In this document: one piece after another, positions 8,206 to 17,507 of the stretch
Layout of the letters: each line of letters begins with the position of its first letter
Numbering within the stretch: position 1 is the first letter of the stretch
Source of the DNA: Klebsiella pneumoniae
GTDB taxonomy: Bacteria > Pseudomonadota > Gammaproteobacteria > Burkholderiales > UBA3065
NCBI GenBank assembly: GCA_945897555.1
Contig: CAMDGF010000008.1
Coordinates: 1-57,906, forward strand
Length of the DNA stretch: 57,906 nt
Direction: 5' to 3'
Made by a program: the position numbers and the translations under genes
Notes under the pieces: model-generated
Databases searched by the model: none
What the model was told of the DNA's origin: nothing
The model's input: only the letters and a program-made list of their open reading frames with translations

Positions 8206-9024
8206 CTACGCCCAGACCAGCACCTCGGCTTTGCCACCATTGCCGGTGTCGCCCATCCAGCGTTCGGCCCTCGGATTGACCGGCAGCGTGGCGAACGGCG
8301 CGCCAGCGTCTTTCCACGAGGCCATCAGCAGCGGCAAGAAGGCCAGCGTGTGTGTGCCGCAATCGGCAAAGGTGGCTGGCAGGGCAGGGCGCTGCCGCAC
8401 GATCAGCGAACCGCGCCGCATATTGTGGCCGCAGTGCTCACCGATACTGCCGAGCACCAGCACCGTTCCGGCGACCATGCGCGAGGCAGCATAAGCCCCG
8501 GCGTTGCCGGCTACCAGGATCTGTCCACGACGCAGCTGGTCCGCCAGCCGCTCGCCAGCGTTGCCGTGCACCACCAGCATGCCGCCCGACATGCCCTTCT
8601 TGTTGCCGGGCAAGGGCGCACCGGCGCAGTCGCCCACATTGCCCTGCACGATGATGCGGCCCTTCTTCATCTCGCAGGCAGCAAAGTCGCCGGCGTTGCC
8701 GGTCACGGTGATCTCGCTGCCCTTCATTTGCAATCCGAGGTGATCGCCGGCATCGCCCTCGACACAGATGCTGCCACCGGTGGCGCCGGCACCGATGCGG
8801 TGGCAGCGGCCGGTCGTCCCAGCGAACACGATCTGCGCCGCGTCCGCGCCGCTGACCTCAAACACATCGCCGACGCGCGCCGCGCGCCCACCCACCAGGA
8901 TCGGTCGCGCGGCGATCTCCGTGGCACTCAAGCCGCCCAGCGCATCCGCGGTCAGGCCGCTGCAGTCGATGTCGGCGGCTTCTGCGCCCGCACCAGCCTT
9001 CAGTGCAAAGGTCAACGCGCTCAC
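8206..9024 (-). CDS. fhcC: Formyltransferase/hydrolase complex subunit C (FhcC)
   Basis: A 272-residue homologue of formylmethanofuran dehydrogenase subunit C, one of four subunits of the Fhc complex that turns formyl-H4MPT into formate. The middle of the protein is a parallel beta-helix of glycine-rich repeats, seen as GNAGDF, GNVGDC, GNAGER and GNAGAY at near-regular spacing of about 20 residues. The GTG start overlaps the fhcD stop (GTGA), so it is the last gene of the leftward fhcBADC operon. It converges on aqpS with about 31 bases between the stops. Confidence 0.95.
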   Translation of the reverse strand: MSALTFALKAGAGAEAADIDCSGLTADALGGLSATEIAARPILVGGRAARVGDVFEVSGADAAQIVFAGTTGRCHRIGAGATGGSICVEGDAGDHLGLQMKGSEITVTGNAGDFAACEMKKGRIIVQGNVGDCAGAPLPGNKKGMSGGMLVVHGNAGERLADQLRRGQILVAGNAGAYAASRMVAGTVLVLGSIGEHCGHNMRRGSLIVRQRPALPATFADCGTHTLAFLPLLMASWKDAGAPFATLPVNPRAERWMGDTGNGGKAEVLVWA

Positions 9025-9953
9025 TTCGCACCTCCCATGATGTCGTGCAGGTGGAACTGGAACTGGCCCAGTTTGCCCCCGTAGTTGCCGGCCGAGATGC
9101 GGCGGATGCCGCCCGCCGCGCCGATGTCGCAGCAGGCCTGCACGCCGACGCGGGTCGCCTCGCGCACATCGGCCTCGGTCAGGCCATCGATGACGATCTC
9201 CATCACCGACTCGATACCCGGCGAGATCTCGCTGCGCGTGATGCCGCGGATGGTCGGGCAGAAGGCGTCGTTGGTGGAGGCCATCAGCGCTTTGTACTTG
9301 CTGCCGACCTTGGAGCCGGAGCGCACCACCCCGCCGGGGAAGGGCATCACCACGTTGGGCAGCTTCTTCATTGCGTCGATGGCGGCTTCGCACGCGGCCA
9401 GTGCTTGCGGTTGGCTGTCGGCCAACACCAGGAAATTGCCACCGCCCACCGCGCGCACCATGCCGGTGGTCTCCTCGACCAGGAACTCGCCGTCCATCAC
9501 CGGGATGCGCCAGTAGCGCCGCGATCCGATCTTCTTGCTCTGCTGGAAGCCGTCGCCAAAGAAGCGCAGGTTCTTACCCAGGTTGATGCGGTCGCCACCG
9601 TCGATGCCGCTAAAAGCAGCACTCGTGGGAGAAGTGAGCACGCACTGTCCCATCCGTGTCTCGACTTGCTTGATGAGCACGGCCGATGCAGCGGCAAACA
9701 GCAGCACTGAGTAGCCGGGGCGGCCATCGGGGGTCTCGTCCGGGCTCAGTTCCCGCTCGATGCCGGCCTCGACACCGCAGGCGATCACCGAGGTGGCGAA
9801 GCCAGTCATGGCGTTGGCGGCGTTGTAGGCCCAGCGGTGGTTCTGCGCGGTGATGAGGATGCGCGTGCCGCGCATGCCAAAACCCTCGGCAAAGGTGTCG
9901 TCGATTCGGGTGCCGTTGATGACCATGTCGCGGACGGGCGTCGTGTCGCTCAT
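9021..9953 (-). CDS. fhcD: Formylmethanofuran:H4MPT formyltransferase (FhcD/Ftr)
   Basis: A 310-residue formyltransferase that moves the formyl group between H4MPT and methylofuran inside the Fhc complex. Family hallmarks are visible: the N-terminal INGTRIDDTFAEGFGM, GYSVLLFAAA, RRYWRIPVMDGEF with the following glutamate-rich turn, and FPGGVVRSGSKVGSKYK. Its length matches archaeal and methylotroph Ftr. The ATG overlaps the fhcA stop by four bases (ATGA), and its own stop overlaps the fhcC start. It probably assembles with FhcA, B and C as in Methylorubrum. Confidence 0.96.
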   Translation of the reverse strand: MSDTTPVRDMVINGTRIDDTFAEGFGMRGTRILITAQNHRWAYNAANAMTGFATSVIACGVEAGIERELSPDETPDGRPGYSVLLFAAASAVLIKQVETRMGQCVLTSPTSAAFSGIDGGDRINLGKNLRFFGDGFQQSKKIGSRRYWRIPVMDGEFLVEETTGMVRAVGGGNFLVLADSQPQALAACEAAIDAMKKLPNVVMPFPGGVVRSGSKVGSKYKALMASTNDAFCPTIRGITRSEISPGIESVMEIVIDGLTEADVREATRVGVQACCDIGAAGGIRRISAGNYGGKLGQFQFHLHDIMGGAK

Positions 9954-11623
9954 TGCGTCCTCCCGTGCGTGCAGTCGTGCACATGCAGCTTGGAGCCGTG
10001 ACCGCACTCGCACATCTCGTCATTGGAGATCTTGAAGTTGCCCATGCGCTGCGTACGGAAGCGCCTGAAATGCGGCTCGATCACCTTCTCGATGCTGGCG
10101 TCGTATTCCGGCTTGACCACATGGGTGTTGCCCCACACCACCTGCACGATCTGGCCATCGCGGGCCACCAGCGTGCCGTCCTTGAACACGTAGTTGGGCT
10201 TGGCGAACATCTTCTCGCGGTCGGCGTCCTCGGTGTAGACAGTGATGTCAGCCGCAGCGCCCACGCCCAGGTGCCCACGGTCACGCAGGCCGAGCGTCTT
10301 GGCGGGCGCGGCGCGCGTCATGATGGCGATCTCGTAGAGCGAGTATTCGCGGTCGAGCGAGCCCAATGTCGAGAGACCTGCGGCATCGGTGTTGATGCGT
10401 GCCAGCTGCTCGTTGCGGAACGACTTGTCCATCAGCAGCCGGATCAGGTGCGGGTAGCTCGTAAACGGCGCTCCGTTGGGATGGTCGGTGGTGAGGAACA
10501 CGCGCCATGGGTCGTCGATGAGCAGGAAGGTCTCCAGCCCGATGCACCACTGCAGCGCGTTCACAAAGTTGGTGTCGCGGTACCTGAAAGGCACCACGCC
10601 GCAACCGGCGTCGCATTCGATGTCCATGATCACCGATTTGGACGGGTCGGCATGCGCGGCGTTGCGGTGCTGGCTCATGTTGTCGCCGGAGGCGGTCACA
10701 GTCTGGCCGAACAGGATCTGCCCGACGTCCACCGAGATGTTCTTGTGGGTGTTGACCATCTCGGCGATGTGCGCCGCGCCGCTGGAGAACTTGCGGTCGC
10801 CCTCGGTCCCGTAGCTGTGGAACTGGATGTGGGTGAAGTGCGCCGGCAGCCCATCCAGCGCGGCGAACGAGTCTAGCGTCGTCTGCACATTGCCCGGCAC
10901 GCCGAGGTTGCAGCCGTGCACGTGCAGCGGGTGCGGCACGCCCAGATCATGCAGCGCCTGCGCCAGGGTCTTGAGGATCTGCCGTGGGGTCACGCCGTAG
11001 AAGGGTGCCTGTTCGTCGAGGTCGAGCCTGCGCTGGTTGAACTTGAAGGCCGAGATGCCACCCGGGTTGACCACTTTGAGGCCCATGGCCTGGCTGTGGG
11101 TGATGGTCCAGGCCACGTAGTCATTGATCACGCGCTGGTCGGCGCCGTCCTTCATCAGGCTCAGCAGCAGGTCGTCGCTGCCGAGCATGGCGTAGGCGCC
11201 CTTGTCGATGATCGGCGTGTCGCCCATCTCCATGTGTGCCTGGCGCGCGTTGACCGGCATCATCGCCGGCTCAAAGCCGGCGGTGTAGCCCATCTCGGCG
11301 TAGCGGTAGCCGGTGGTGAAGGTGCTCGGCGCTGCGTGGCCGCAGCCGGAGCGCTGAAGGTCGGTGGCGGCGCAGAGGTCGGGCCGGTGGTCCTCAGGCA
11401 GCATGGCGCGGGCGATGTTGACCTTGCCACCGCCGATGTGGGTGTGCAGGTCGATGGCGCCGGCCATGACCAGCTTGCCGCGCAGGTCGTACTCTTGATC
11501 GACCTTGGTGCCTGGCTCGGGCGCGTCGACGATGCGGCCGTCGCGGATGTAGATGTCCTGCGCGACGCCGTCGCGGTTGTGCGCCGGGTCGATGACCTTG
11601 CCGCCGGTGAGCTTGATCAGCAT
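9950..11623 (-). CDS. fhcA: Formyltransferase/hydrolase complex subunit A (FhcA)
   Basis: A 557-residue amidohydrolase-superfamily protein that hydrolyses formyl-methylofuran to formate in the bacterial Fhc complex. The metal-binding HxH is at residues 60-62 (IDLHTHIGGGK), and further conserved metal-site regions are PLHVHGCNLG and LTTDHPNGAPF. In Methylorubrum this subunit carries methylofuran as a bound prosthetic group, and the dehydrogenase function of archaeal homologues is lost. The start overlaps the fhcB end by 7 bases; the stop overlaps the fhcD start. Confidence 0.96.
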   Translation of the reverse strand: MLIKLTGGKVIDPAHNRDGVAQDIYIRDGRIVDAPEPGTKVDQEYDLRGKLVMAGAIDLHTHIGGGKVNIARAMLPEDHRPDLCAATDLQRSGCGHAAPSTFTTGYRYAEMGYTAGFEPAMMPVNARQAHMEMGDTPIIDKGAYAMLGSDDLLLSLMKDGADQRVINDYVAWTITHSQAMGLKVVNPGGISAFKFNQRRLDLDEQAPFYGVTPRQILKTLAQALHDLGVPHPLHVHGCNLGVPGNVQTTLDSFAALDGLPAHFTHIQFHSYGTEGDRKFSSGAAHIAEMVNTHKNISVDVGQILFGQTVTASGDNMSQHRNAAHADPSKSVIMDIECDAGCGVVPFRYRDTNFVNALQWCIGLETFLLIDDPWRVFLTTDHPNGAPFTSYPHLIRLLMDKSFRNEQLARINTDAAGLSTLGSLDREYSLYEIAIMTRAAPAKTLGLRDRGHLGVGAAADITVYTEDADREKMFAKPNYVFKDGTLVARDGQIVQVVWGNTHVVKPEYDASIEKVIEPHFRRFRTQRMGNFKISNDEMCECGHGSKLHVHDCTHGRTQ

Positions 11624-12936
11624 GCGCGGACCTCCTGCGTGCCGGTTGCACGCTGCGGCTTGAGCGCGGCGAGGATGGCTGCGGTCACGTCTGCCACGTC
11701 CGGCAGCCCGATGTCGCGCAGGCTGCGCATCGGCACCGCCACCGAGCTGTCAGTGCGGAATAGGTGCCCGGCGCTGTCGATGCCTGGGATGCCGACCGGG
11801 ATGAAGACGTTACACTCCACCTGCATGGCCGGATGGCCGAGCACCACGCTCGGGACCTTGCCTGCCGGCGGCGTCTTGTCCGGGTCGAAGCTCGACACCC
11901 AGAACAGCGCGTCGGCGCGGCCCTCGGCGAGCACGCGTTCCGCGTCCAGCGCCACCGGGTCGTGTTGCGGGCCGGCGGCCGACAGGCGCGTGCGCACGGT
12001 GAAGCCGGTCTGCCAGGTGATCACCTGATGCGCGGTGTAATCGCCGTCGCTGCCGCCCAGCGGCAGGCCGTTGCAACGGGTGTGGGCGTTGAGTTCGCGC
12101 ACCAGGTCGCAGGCGGACTGCACCGCCAGTTCGGCGTGGTCGAAGTCAAGGTCGGAGGTGACCCACGCCACCACGCCGTACTTGGCCGCCTTGAGCCGCT
12201 CGGCCAGACGCGCCAGTTCCGCCAGCGGGATGCCGGCGACCGCGTCGCCGCTCACCGGTGCGCCGCGCGCAAAAGCGCGCAGCGCCTGCGCCACTTCGCC
12301 CAGTTGCTCGTTGCGGCAGGCCAAAACCTGCGGGGCGCGTCCAGCCGGCGAGGTCGCCAGTGCGGCGTCCTTCGGCTCACCGAGGATCACCACTTCGCGG
12401 TCCTCGGCGCGCAGGCCGAACAGCGTGTCGTCGACCCACAGGCAGCGCTCGTAGAAGCGCGGCAGGCGGCTGGCGATGTCGGTGCCGAAGCAGACCAGCA
12501 GGTCGGCGCGGTTGCGCACTTCGGAGAGGCTCGTGACCACCCAGCCCGAGTTCTGCACCACGTGGAAATTGCGGAACATGCTGTAGCTGTTCATGTGATC
12601 GACCGTGCCGCCGGTGGCATCGGCCAGTGCCATGACGCCACGCATGCCTGGCAGGTGTGTGCCGCAGCCTCCGAACAAGGGCGCGCGGGCGCCACGCAGC
12701 AACTCGGCCGCCGCGGCCACCGCCTGTTCGAGAGTGGCCGACTGGCCATCGACTCTGGCGGTGGCGCCGGCCTCAAGGTGGCGGTTGGCGGCATCGAAGC
12801 CGGCTACGGCGCGCGGGCAGTTGCCGGCATCGATACGGACGCGTCCGTGGTCGGCAGTCACGCTCAGGTCATCGCATAACAGGCCGCAGAAGCCGCAGGG
12901 CACGTCGTGGTGTGTCTCGGGTGGATGGTGGCTCAT
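11617..12936 (-). CDS. fhcB: Formyltransferase/hydrolase complex subunit B (FhcB)
   Basis: A 439-residue homologue of the molybdopterin-binding subunit FmdB/FwdB of formylmethanofuran dehydrogenase. The N-terminus keeps a CGFCGLLCDDL motif, and GTHLPGMRG and NSYSMFRNFHVVQNSGW are recognisable. In bacterial Fhc complexes this subunit is regarded as a scaffold that has lost the Mo/W active site. It is the first gene of the leftward fhcBADC operon. The ATG at 12936 begins MSHHPPETHH; an in-frame TTG lies two codons upstream. Confidence 0.93.
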   Translation of the reverse strand: MSHHPPETHHDVPCGFCGLLCDDLSVTADHGRVRIDAGNCPRAVAGFDAANRHLEAGATARVDGQSATLEQAVAAAAELLRGARAPLFGGCGTHLPGMRGVMALADATGGTVDHMNSYSMFRNFHVVQNSGWVVTSLSEVRNRADLLVCFGTDIASRLPRFYERCLWVDDTLFGLRAEDREVVILGEPKDAALATSPAGRAPQVLACRNEQLGEVAQALRAFARGAPVSGDAVAGIPLAELARLAERLKAAKYGVVAWVTSDLDFDHAELAVQSACDLVRELNAHTRCNGLPLGGSDGDYTAHQVITWQTGFTVRTRLSAAGPQHDPVALDAERVLAEGRADALFWVSSFDPDKTPPAGKVPSVVLGHPAMQVECNVFIPVGIPGIDSAGHLFRTDSSVAVPMRSLRDIGLPDVADVTAAILAALKPQRATGTQEVRAC

Positions 12937-13155
12937 GCGCAAGGCGCCCTGTGTTTGATGTTCTGCCGACCATGGCGGCTTGACGTCGCTGCGTTTGCGA
13001 GCGAGTTTTATAAGCGGTCTTACTCGTGCGGGAGCCAGAGTTTAACCTCGTCATGCGGCGAATTGAGCGCTGCCGGCCAGCGGCCGCCCCGCCGACCTTG
13101 ATGCATAATCGGCACAGTCTAAAAAACCGGCGCTGTGTCCGGCCAAACGGAGCTC
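12937..13155. promoter_or_regulatory. Divergent intergenic region between fhcB and mptG
   Basis: This 219-base gap must hold the promoters for both the leftward fhc operon and the rightward mptG-mtdB genes. Two A/T-rich patches are visible: a TATAAA on the minus strand (13007-13012), about 70 bases before fhcB, and a CATAAT on the plus strand (13104-13109), about 47 bases before mptG. Neither has a clear -35 hexamer, and no obvious shared operator palindrome was found. Confidence 0.45.
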
Positions 13156-14190
13156 ATGTCCCGTAACCCGCAGGCGCTCACGCGCTCACCCACATCTGTC
13201 GCCACTGCCAGGGTCGCTCATGGCGTGTCGGTGTGGGCGCCGGCTCGCCTGCACATGGGTTTTCTCGACCTCGACGGCGGCCTCGGACGGCGCTTTGGCA
13301 GCCTCGGCTTCACCCTGCAGCACCCCGGCACCCGCGTCACTGCAGCACCCGCAGCCGACCTCCAGGTGGAAGGTGTCGCTGCCGATCGCGCGCGGCGCTA
13401 TGTGCAGCGCGCGGCCGAGCACTTTGGTGTTTCGCCGTCTGGGCATTTTCATATCGCCGAAGCGGTTCCGGCCCATGTCGGCCTCGGTTCCGGCACGCAA
13501 CTCGCCCTTGCCCTCGCCCGCAGCCTGTGCTGGATCGCCGGCATCGATGCCAGCGACGCCGATCTCGCCCGAGCGACTGGCCGGGGCCTGCGCTCGGGTA
13601 TCGGCATCGCCGGTTTTGGACAAGGCGGTTTCTTGGTCGATGGCGGCAACCATGGCAATGGCGTGGCGCCGATCGTGTCGCGTCTCGACATTCCCGAGGC
13701 ATGGAGCGTGTTGCTGCTCTACGACGAGTGGGCCACAGGGCTGCACGGTGATGAGGAGATCGAGGCCTTCCGACGTTTGCCGCCCTTCACCGCTGCGCGT
13801 GCCGAGCGCCTGTGCCGTGCCGCGCTCATGCAGATGTTGCCGGGCCTCGCCGACGGCGATCTGGCCGCGTTCGGTGCCGCTGTGAATCGGGTGCAGGATG
13901 AGTGCGGTGACCACTTCGCGCCGGCACAGGGTGGACGCTTTGCAAGCCCGCGCATCCGAGCCGTCCTGGAATGGCTGGATGCCCAGGGGGTGCCGTGTCG
14001 TGGCCAGAGTTCATGGGGGCCCACGGGGTTTGCCGTGTTGCCCGATGCCGCCGCGGGCAACGCCATGGCCGCAGCCCTTCGCGAGCGTTTCGGCCCACAG
14101 GGTGTGCGCATCGAGACCACCCGCGGCCGCAATTGCGGTGCCGACATCGCCCCCGTTGCCGCCGGCGCTCGCGTCGTCTCGGCGGGTTGA
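13156..14190 (+). CDS. mptG: Beta-ribofuranosylaminobenzene 5'-phosphate synthase (RFAP synthase)
   Basis: First committed enzyme of (dephospho)H4MPT biosynthesis, condensing p-aminobenzoate with PRPP. The 344-residue protein has the GHMP-kinase-like fold: an N-terminal VWAPARLHMGFLDLDG, the glycine-rich phosphate loop PAHVGLGSGTQLALALA (about residues 108-124), GLRSGIGIAGFGQGGFLVDGG, and a C-terminal SSWGPTGFAV. These match bacterial MptG. I chose the ATG at 13156 with CGGAG just upstream; a GTG at 13135 is in frame without a ribosome-binding site. pabB, which supplies its substrate, is about 9 kb downstream in the same island. Confidence 0.93.
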   Translation: MSRNPQALTRSPTSVATARVAHGVSVWAPARLHMGFLDLDGGLGRRFGSLGFTLQHPGTRVTAAPAADLQVEGVAADRARRYVQRAAEHFGVSPSGHFHIAEAVPAHVGLGSGTQLALALARSLCWIAGIDASDADLARATGRGLRSGIGIAGFGQGGFLVDGGNHGNGVAPIVSRLDIPEAWSVLLLYDEWATGLHGDEEIEAFRRLPPFTAARAERLCRAALMQMLPGLADGDLAAFGAAVNRVQDECGDHFAPAQGGRFASPRIRAVLEWLDAQGVPCRGQSSWGPTGFAVLPDAAAGNAMAAALRERFGPQGVRIETTRGRNCGADIAPVAAGARVVSAG

Positions 14191-14306
14191 GGGCCGGTCC
14201 AGCCGGCAGCGCCGGCATCCTGGCGCGAGTCCAGGCTGGGCCGTCGGCGCCTTCCGAACCACCCCAAACGCATCACCGATCTGAAGCCCGAACCCTGGAG
14301 ACCCTG

Positions 14307-15221
14307 ATGTCCGATTCGCCTTACATCCTGCACATGTTCACCCACGCGCCCAACGTCAGCCCGTTCGACGTGAACATGGCGGTGGATTCCGGCTATGACG
14401 TTGTCATCCCCTACACCCATCTCACGGTCGATCAGGTGCAGGGCATGACGCAGGACGCCATCTTCTCGCGCGGACCCAAAGGCGTGAAGCGCACCGCCAT
14501 CTTCATCGGTGGTCGCGACAATGAGATCGCCAACGACATGGTCGAGGCAGCGCACCGCGCCATGGTGCCGCCGTTCGAGGTCAGCGTGTTCGCCGACCCA
14601 TCGGGGGCCTTCACCACAGCCGCCGCCATGGTCGCCTGTGTCGAGCGTGCGCTCAAACGCGACCACAGCACCACGCTGGAGGGCAAGCGCGTGGCGGTGA
14701 TCGGCGGCACCGGGCCGGTGGGCGCGGCCGCTGCAGTGCTCTCGGCCGATGCCGGCGCCGAGGTGCATGTCATCGGCTACGAGCCGATGACGCATGCACG
14801 CACCACGGCCAATCGGCTGGCCAGCAAGTATGGGGTGCAGATCACCCCGGCTGAGGCCGACCTCGAGCAGATCAAGTTGGGCATGATCTGCGATGCCGAT
14901 GTGGTGCTGGCCACCTCCAAGGCGGGTGTGGAGGTGCTGGGCCCGGCTGGGCTGGCCACCACGAAGCGTCTTTTGGTGGCGGCTGATGTCAACGCCGTGC
15001 CACCGGCCGGTATCGCTGGCATCGACCGGATGGATGACGGCAAACACATCGATTCAGCCTCCGGCAAGACGGTGGCGATCGGTCCGCTGGCCATCGGCAA
15101 TGTCAAGTATCAGACCATGCAGCGCATGTTCCGAAGCATGGTCAAGGCGGACAAGCCGGTCTACTACGACTTCCGTGCGGCTTTCTCTTTCGCTCGTGCC
15201 TTCGTCGCGGAGGCGCGCTGA
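14307..15221 (+). CDS. mtdB: NAD(P)-dependent methylene-H4MPT dehydrogenase
   Basis: Cytoplasmic enzyme oxidising methylene-H4MPT to methenyl-H4MPT, the step after Fae. The 304-residue protein begins YILHMFTHAPNVSPFDVNMA and carries the Rossmann nucleotide motif VIGGTGPVGAAAA (about residues 131-143), both typical of the MtdB/MtdA family. The distinction from MtdA or MtdC rests on overall resemblance and context, with mch and fae in the same island. GGAG lies 6-9 bases before the ATG. Confidence 0.92.
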   Translation: MSDSPYILHMFTHAPNVSPFDVNMAVDSGYDVVIPYTHLTVDQVQGMTQDAIFSRGPKGVKRTAIFIGGRDNEIANDMVEAAHRAMVPPFEVSVFADPSGAFTTAAAMVACVERALKRDHSTTLEGKRVAVIGGTGPVGAAAAVLSADAGAEVHVIGYEPMTHARTTANRLASKYGVQITPAEADLEQIKLGMICDADVVLATSKAGVEVLGPAGLATTKRLLVAADVNAVPPAGIAGIDRMDDGKHIDSASGKTVAIGPLAIGNVKYQTMQRMFRSMVKADKPVYYDFRAAFSFARAFVAEAR

Positions 15222-15276
15222 GCGGCCTCGCGTGGCCTCGCGCTGCTGATCGCGTCGCGTCGACCTCGCCCATGCC

Positions 15277-16470
15277 GTGAGTGCAGTGCTGGATGCCGTG
15301 CCGCTCGTTGTTGTAGCGGCGTCCGCACGGGCGCTGGCAGAGTGCCTGCGCCGTGCAGGACTGCCCGCTGCGGGGGGGCGACTGTTGGCCGTCGATGCGT
15401 TTGGCGATGACGATCTGCTGGCGGCAGTGGACGGCTGGCAGCATCTGCCCCTGGATGAACTCGCACGTCCGGAAAGGCTGCGGCACGCCATCGCGAACGT
15501 GTTGCAGCCTCCTCGCGGCGAACAGCGGGACGCCGCAGGGCCAGTGTCCTGCCAGCGCGCAGATGTGCTGATCGGCGGTGGCCTGGACGGTGCTCGCGAC
15601 GCTTTGCGGGCCATTGGCGCCGAGTATCGGCTGCTCAATACGCCGCTGGAGTCGTGGTTGGCAGCCCGCGAGCCCTTGCTGTTCGGACAACTCGGCATCG
15701 ATGCACCACAGACGCGTGCGCATCCGCCGCCCGACCCCCGCGGTTGGTTGTGCAAGCATGCGGACAGCAGCGCCGGCCTCGGCGTGACCCCGGCTGCCGC
15801 CGTGGCTCTCCGTGTTGACGGCCGGCACGACACGGTGGCCGCATATTGGCAACGCCGGGTTGGCGGCACACCGGTCTCCTTGCTGTTCTGCGCCCATGCT
15901 GGTGGCATCGTTCCGGTCGGCATCAACCGGCAGTGGTGTAGCCCGGCGCCGGGATTGCCGTTCCGCTTTGGCGGCATCGTCGGCGGTTTCGACCCCGGAG
16001 AGGGCCCCCGTGCCGCCTTGCGCTTGGCGGCCGAGCGGGTCAGCGCGGCCAGCGGGCTGCGCGGGCTCTGCAGTCTCGATGCGGTGCTCGACCGGGAGGG
16101 TCGAACGCTGGCTCTCGAGGTCAACCCGCGACCGACGGCGAGTGTCGAGCTCTACGATCGCGCGGCCCCTGGGCTCATGGCGCTGCACATGGCTGCTGTG
16201 CTCGGGGCGGCGCTGCCGGCCTGGCGCCCGGCTGCGACATGTCGAGCTCTGGCGTGGGTTCGGGCGCCGTTGCCTTTGTGCACTGGAGATGCACCTCGCG
16301 CTTGTGCAGACTGGCGTCGGGGGGCTGTGCTGCGCGTCGATGACCCCTTGTGCACGCTGCACGCGGAGGCGTCGGATGCGCGCACAGCGATGCGGCAGGT
16401 ACGCTCTGCTGCCGCGCATCTGCGGCGAAGGCTGCGATGCCGGGCGGTTGGCAGCGCCCCGGCCGGCTGA
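15277..16470 (+). CDS. ATP-grasp family protein of the H4MPT C1 island (COG2232-like)
   Basis: A 397-residue protein starting at GTG, probably a carboxylate-amine ligase. It has an N-terminal segment with VLIGGGLDGARDAL, the ATP-grasp lysine region GWLCKHADSSAGLGV (about residues 151-165), a variable central domain, and the metal-binding ending LALEVNPRPTASVELYD (about residues 269-285). The pattern fits the COG2232 group repeatedly found in bacterial methanopterin gene islands and in methanogens, whose substrate is not established. It lies between mtdB and mch on the same strand with short gaps. A role in modifying H4MPT or methylofuran is inference from context. Confidence 0.8.
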   Translation: MSAVLDAVPLVVVAASARALAECLRRAGLPAAGGRLLAVDAFGDDDLLAAVDGWQHLPLDELARPERLRHAIANVLQPPRGEQRDAAGPVSCQRADVLIGGGLDGARDALRAIGAEYRLLNTPLESWLAAREPLLFGQLGIDAPQTRAHPPPDPRGWLCKHADSSAGLGVTPAAAVALRVDGRHDTVAAYWQRRVGGTPVSLLFCAHAGGIVPVGINRQWCSPAPGLPFRFGGIVGGFDPGEGPRAALRLAAERVSAASGLRGLCSLDAVLDREGRTLALEVNPRPTASVELYDRAAPGLMALHMAAVLGAALPAWRPAATCRALAWVRAPLPLCTGDAPRACADWRRGAVLRVDDPLCTLHAEASDARTAMRQVRSAAAHLRRRLRCRAVGSAPAG

Positions 16471-16526
16471 AGTTTTCTTACAATCCCGTCGGTTGAACAA
16501 ACCATTGATGACTCTCAGGAGAGACC

Positions 16527-17507
16527 ATGCTTGATATGAGCCCGGGCCAGTGGCCCAGTGTGAGTGCCACGGCGCAGCCGCTGGTTGAACGGCTGGTGCG
16601 TGAAGCGCGTGCACTGCGTGTGGGTGTGAGCCAGACCGCCAACGGTGCCACCATCATCGACGCCGGCGTGCGGGCACCGGGCGGGGTCGAGGCAGGTCGC
16701 TTGATCGCCGAGATCTGCCTGGGCGGGCTCGGCAGCGTCTCGCTCTCCTACGCCCCCTACGAACGCTGGGCGTGGCAGATCGTGGTCAGCACCTCCAACC
16801 CGCTGCTTGCTTGCCTCGGTTCTCAATACGCCGGCTGGAGCCTTTCGCACGGTGAGGGGAAGGATGCCTTCTTTGCGCTGGGCAGTGGGCCCGGCCGTGC
16901 GCTTGCAGCCCGCGAAGAGCTGTTCCGCACGCTCGGCTACAAGGACGAGCACGATCATTGCGTGCTGGTCATCGAGACTGACAAGACGCCGCCGCCCGAG
17001 GTCATGGAAAAGGTGGCGCGCGATACCGGGGTGCCGGCTGAGCGCCAGACCTATATCCTCACCCCGACCCGCAGCCTTGCCGGGGCCACGCAGGTGGTGG
17101 CGCGCGTGCTCGAGGTGGGCTTGCACAAGGCGAACACCTTGGGTTTCCCGCTCGACCACATCCTCGACGGCCATGGTGCTGCACCGCTGTGCCCCTCGGC
17201 GCCCCGCTTCACCGATGCCATGGGGCGCACCAACGACGCCATCCTGCTGTGCGGCGAAGTCCATCTGGTCGTACTGGGTCCGGACAGCGATGCCCGCGAC
17301 CTTGCCGAGAAGATGCCGGCTTGCACATCGAGCGATTACGGCAAGCCGTTTTCCGAGGTGTTCGAGGCGGTCAACTACGATTTCTACAAGATCGATCCGG
17401 CGCTGTTCGCGCCAGCGGTGGTCTCGGTGACGTCTTACGAATCCGGCCGCACCTACCGTGCCGGCAAGGCTGATCCGGAGTTGCTCGACCAGTCCTTTGG
17501 TGCCTGA
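16527..17507 (+). CDS. mch: Methenyl-H4MPT cyclohydrolase
   Basis: Hydrolyses methenyl-H4MPT to formyl-H4MPT between MtdB and the Fhc complex. The 326-residue protein shows the family regions GGVEAGRLIAEICLGGLGSV, QYAGWSLSHGEGKDAFFALGSGP (as a continuous block about residues 108-130) and a C-terminal PACTSSDYGKPFSEVFEAVN. Its length equals known Mch enzymes. CAGGAGAG precedes the ATG. Its end overlaps the RimK-like gene, whose GTG start lies 8 bases before the mch stop is complete. Confidence 0.96.
   Translation: MLDMSPGQWPSVSATAQPLVERLVREARALRVGVSQTANGATIIDAGVRAPGGVEAGRLIAEICLGGLGSVSLSYAPYERWAWQIVVSTSNPLLACLGSQYAGWSLSHGEGKDAFFALGSGPGRALAAREELFRTLGYKDEHDHCVLVIETDKTPPPEVMEKVARDTGVPAERQTYILTPTRSLAGATQVVARVLEVGLHKANTLGFPLDHILDGHGAAPLCPSAPRFTDAMGRTNDAILLCGEVHLVVLGPDSDARDLAEKMPACTSSDYGKPFSEVFEAVNYDFYKIDPALFAPAVVSVTSYESGRTYRAGKADPELLDQSFGA

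Noticed and set aside
9950-12936. A molybdenum/tungsten formylmethanofuran dehydrogenase as in methanogens
   Set aside because: The FhcBADC order with mtdB, mch and fae is the bacterial hydrolase complex; the iron-sulfur and associated subunits of the methanogen enzyme are absent.
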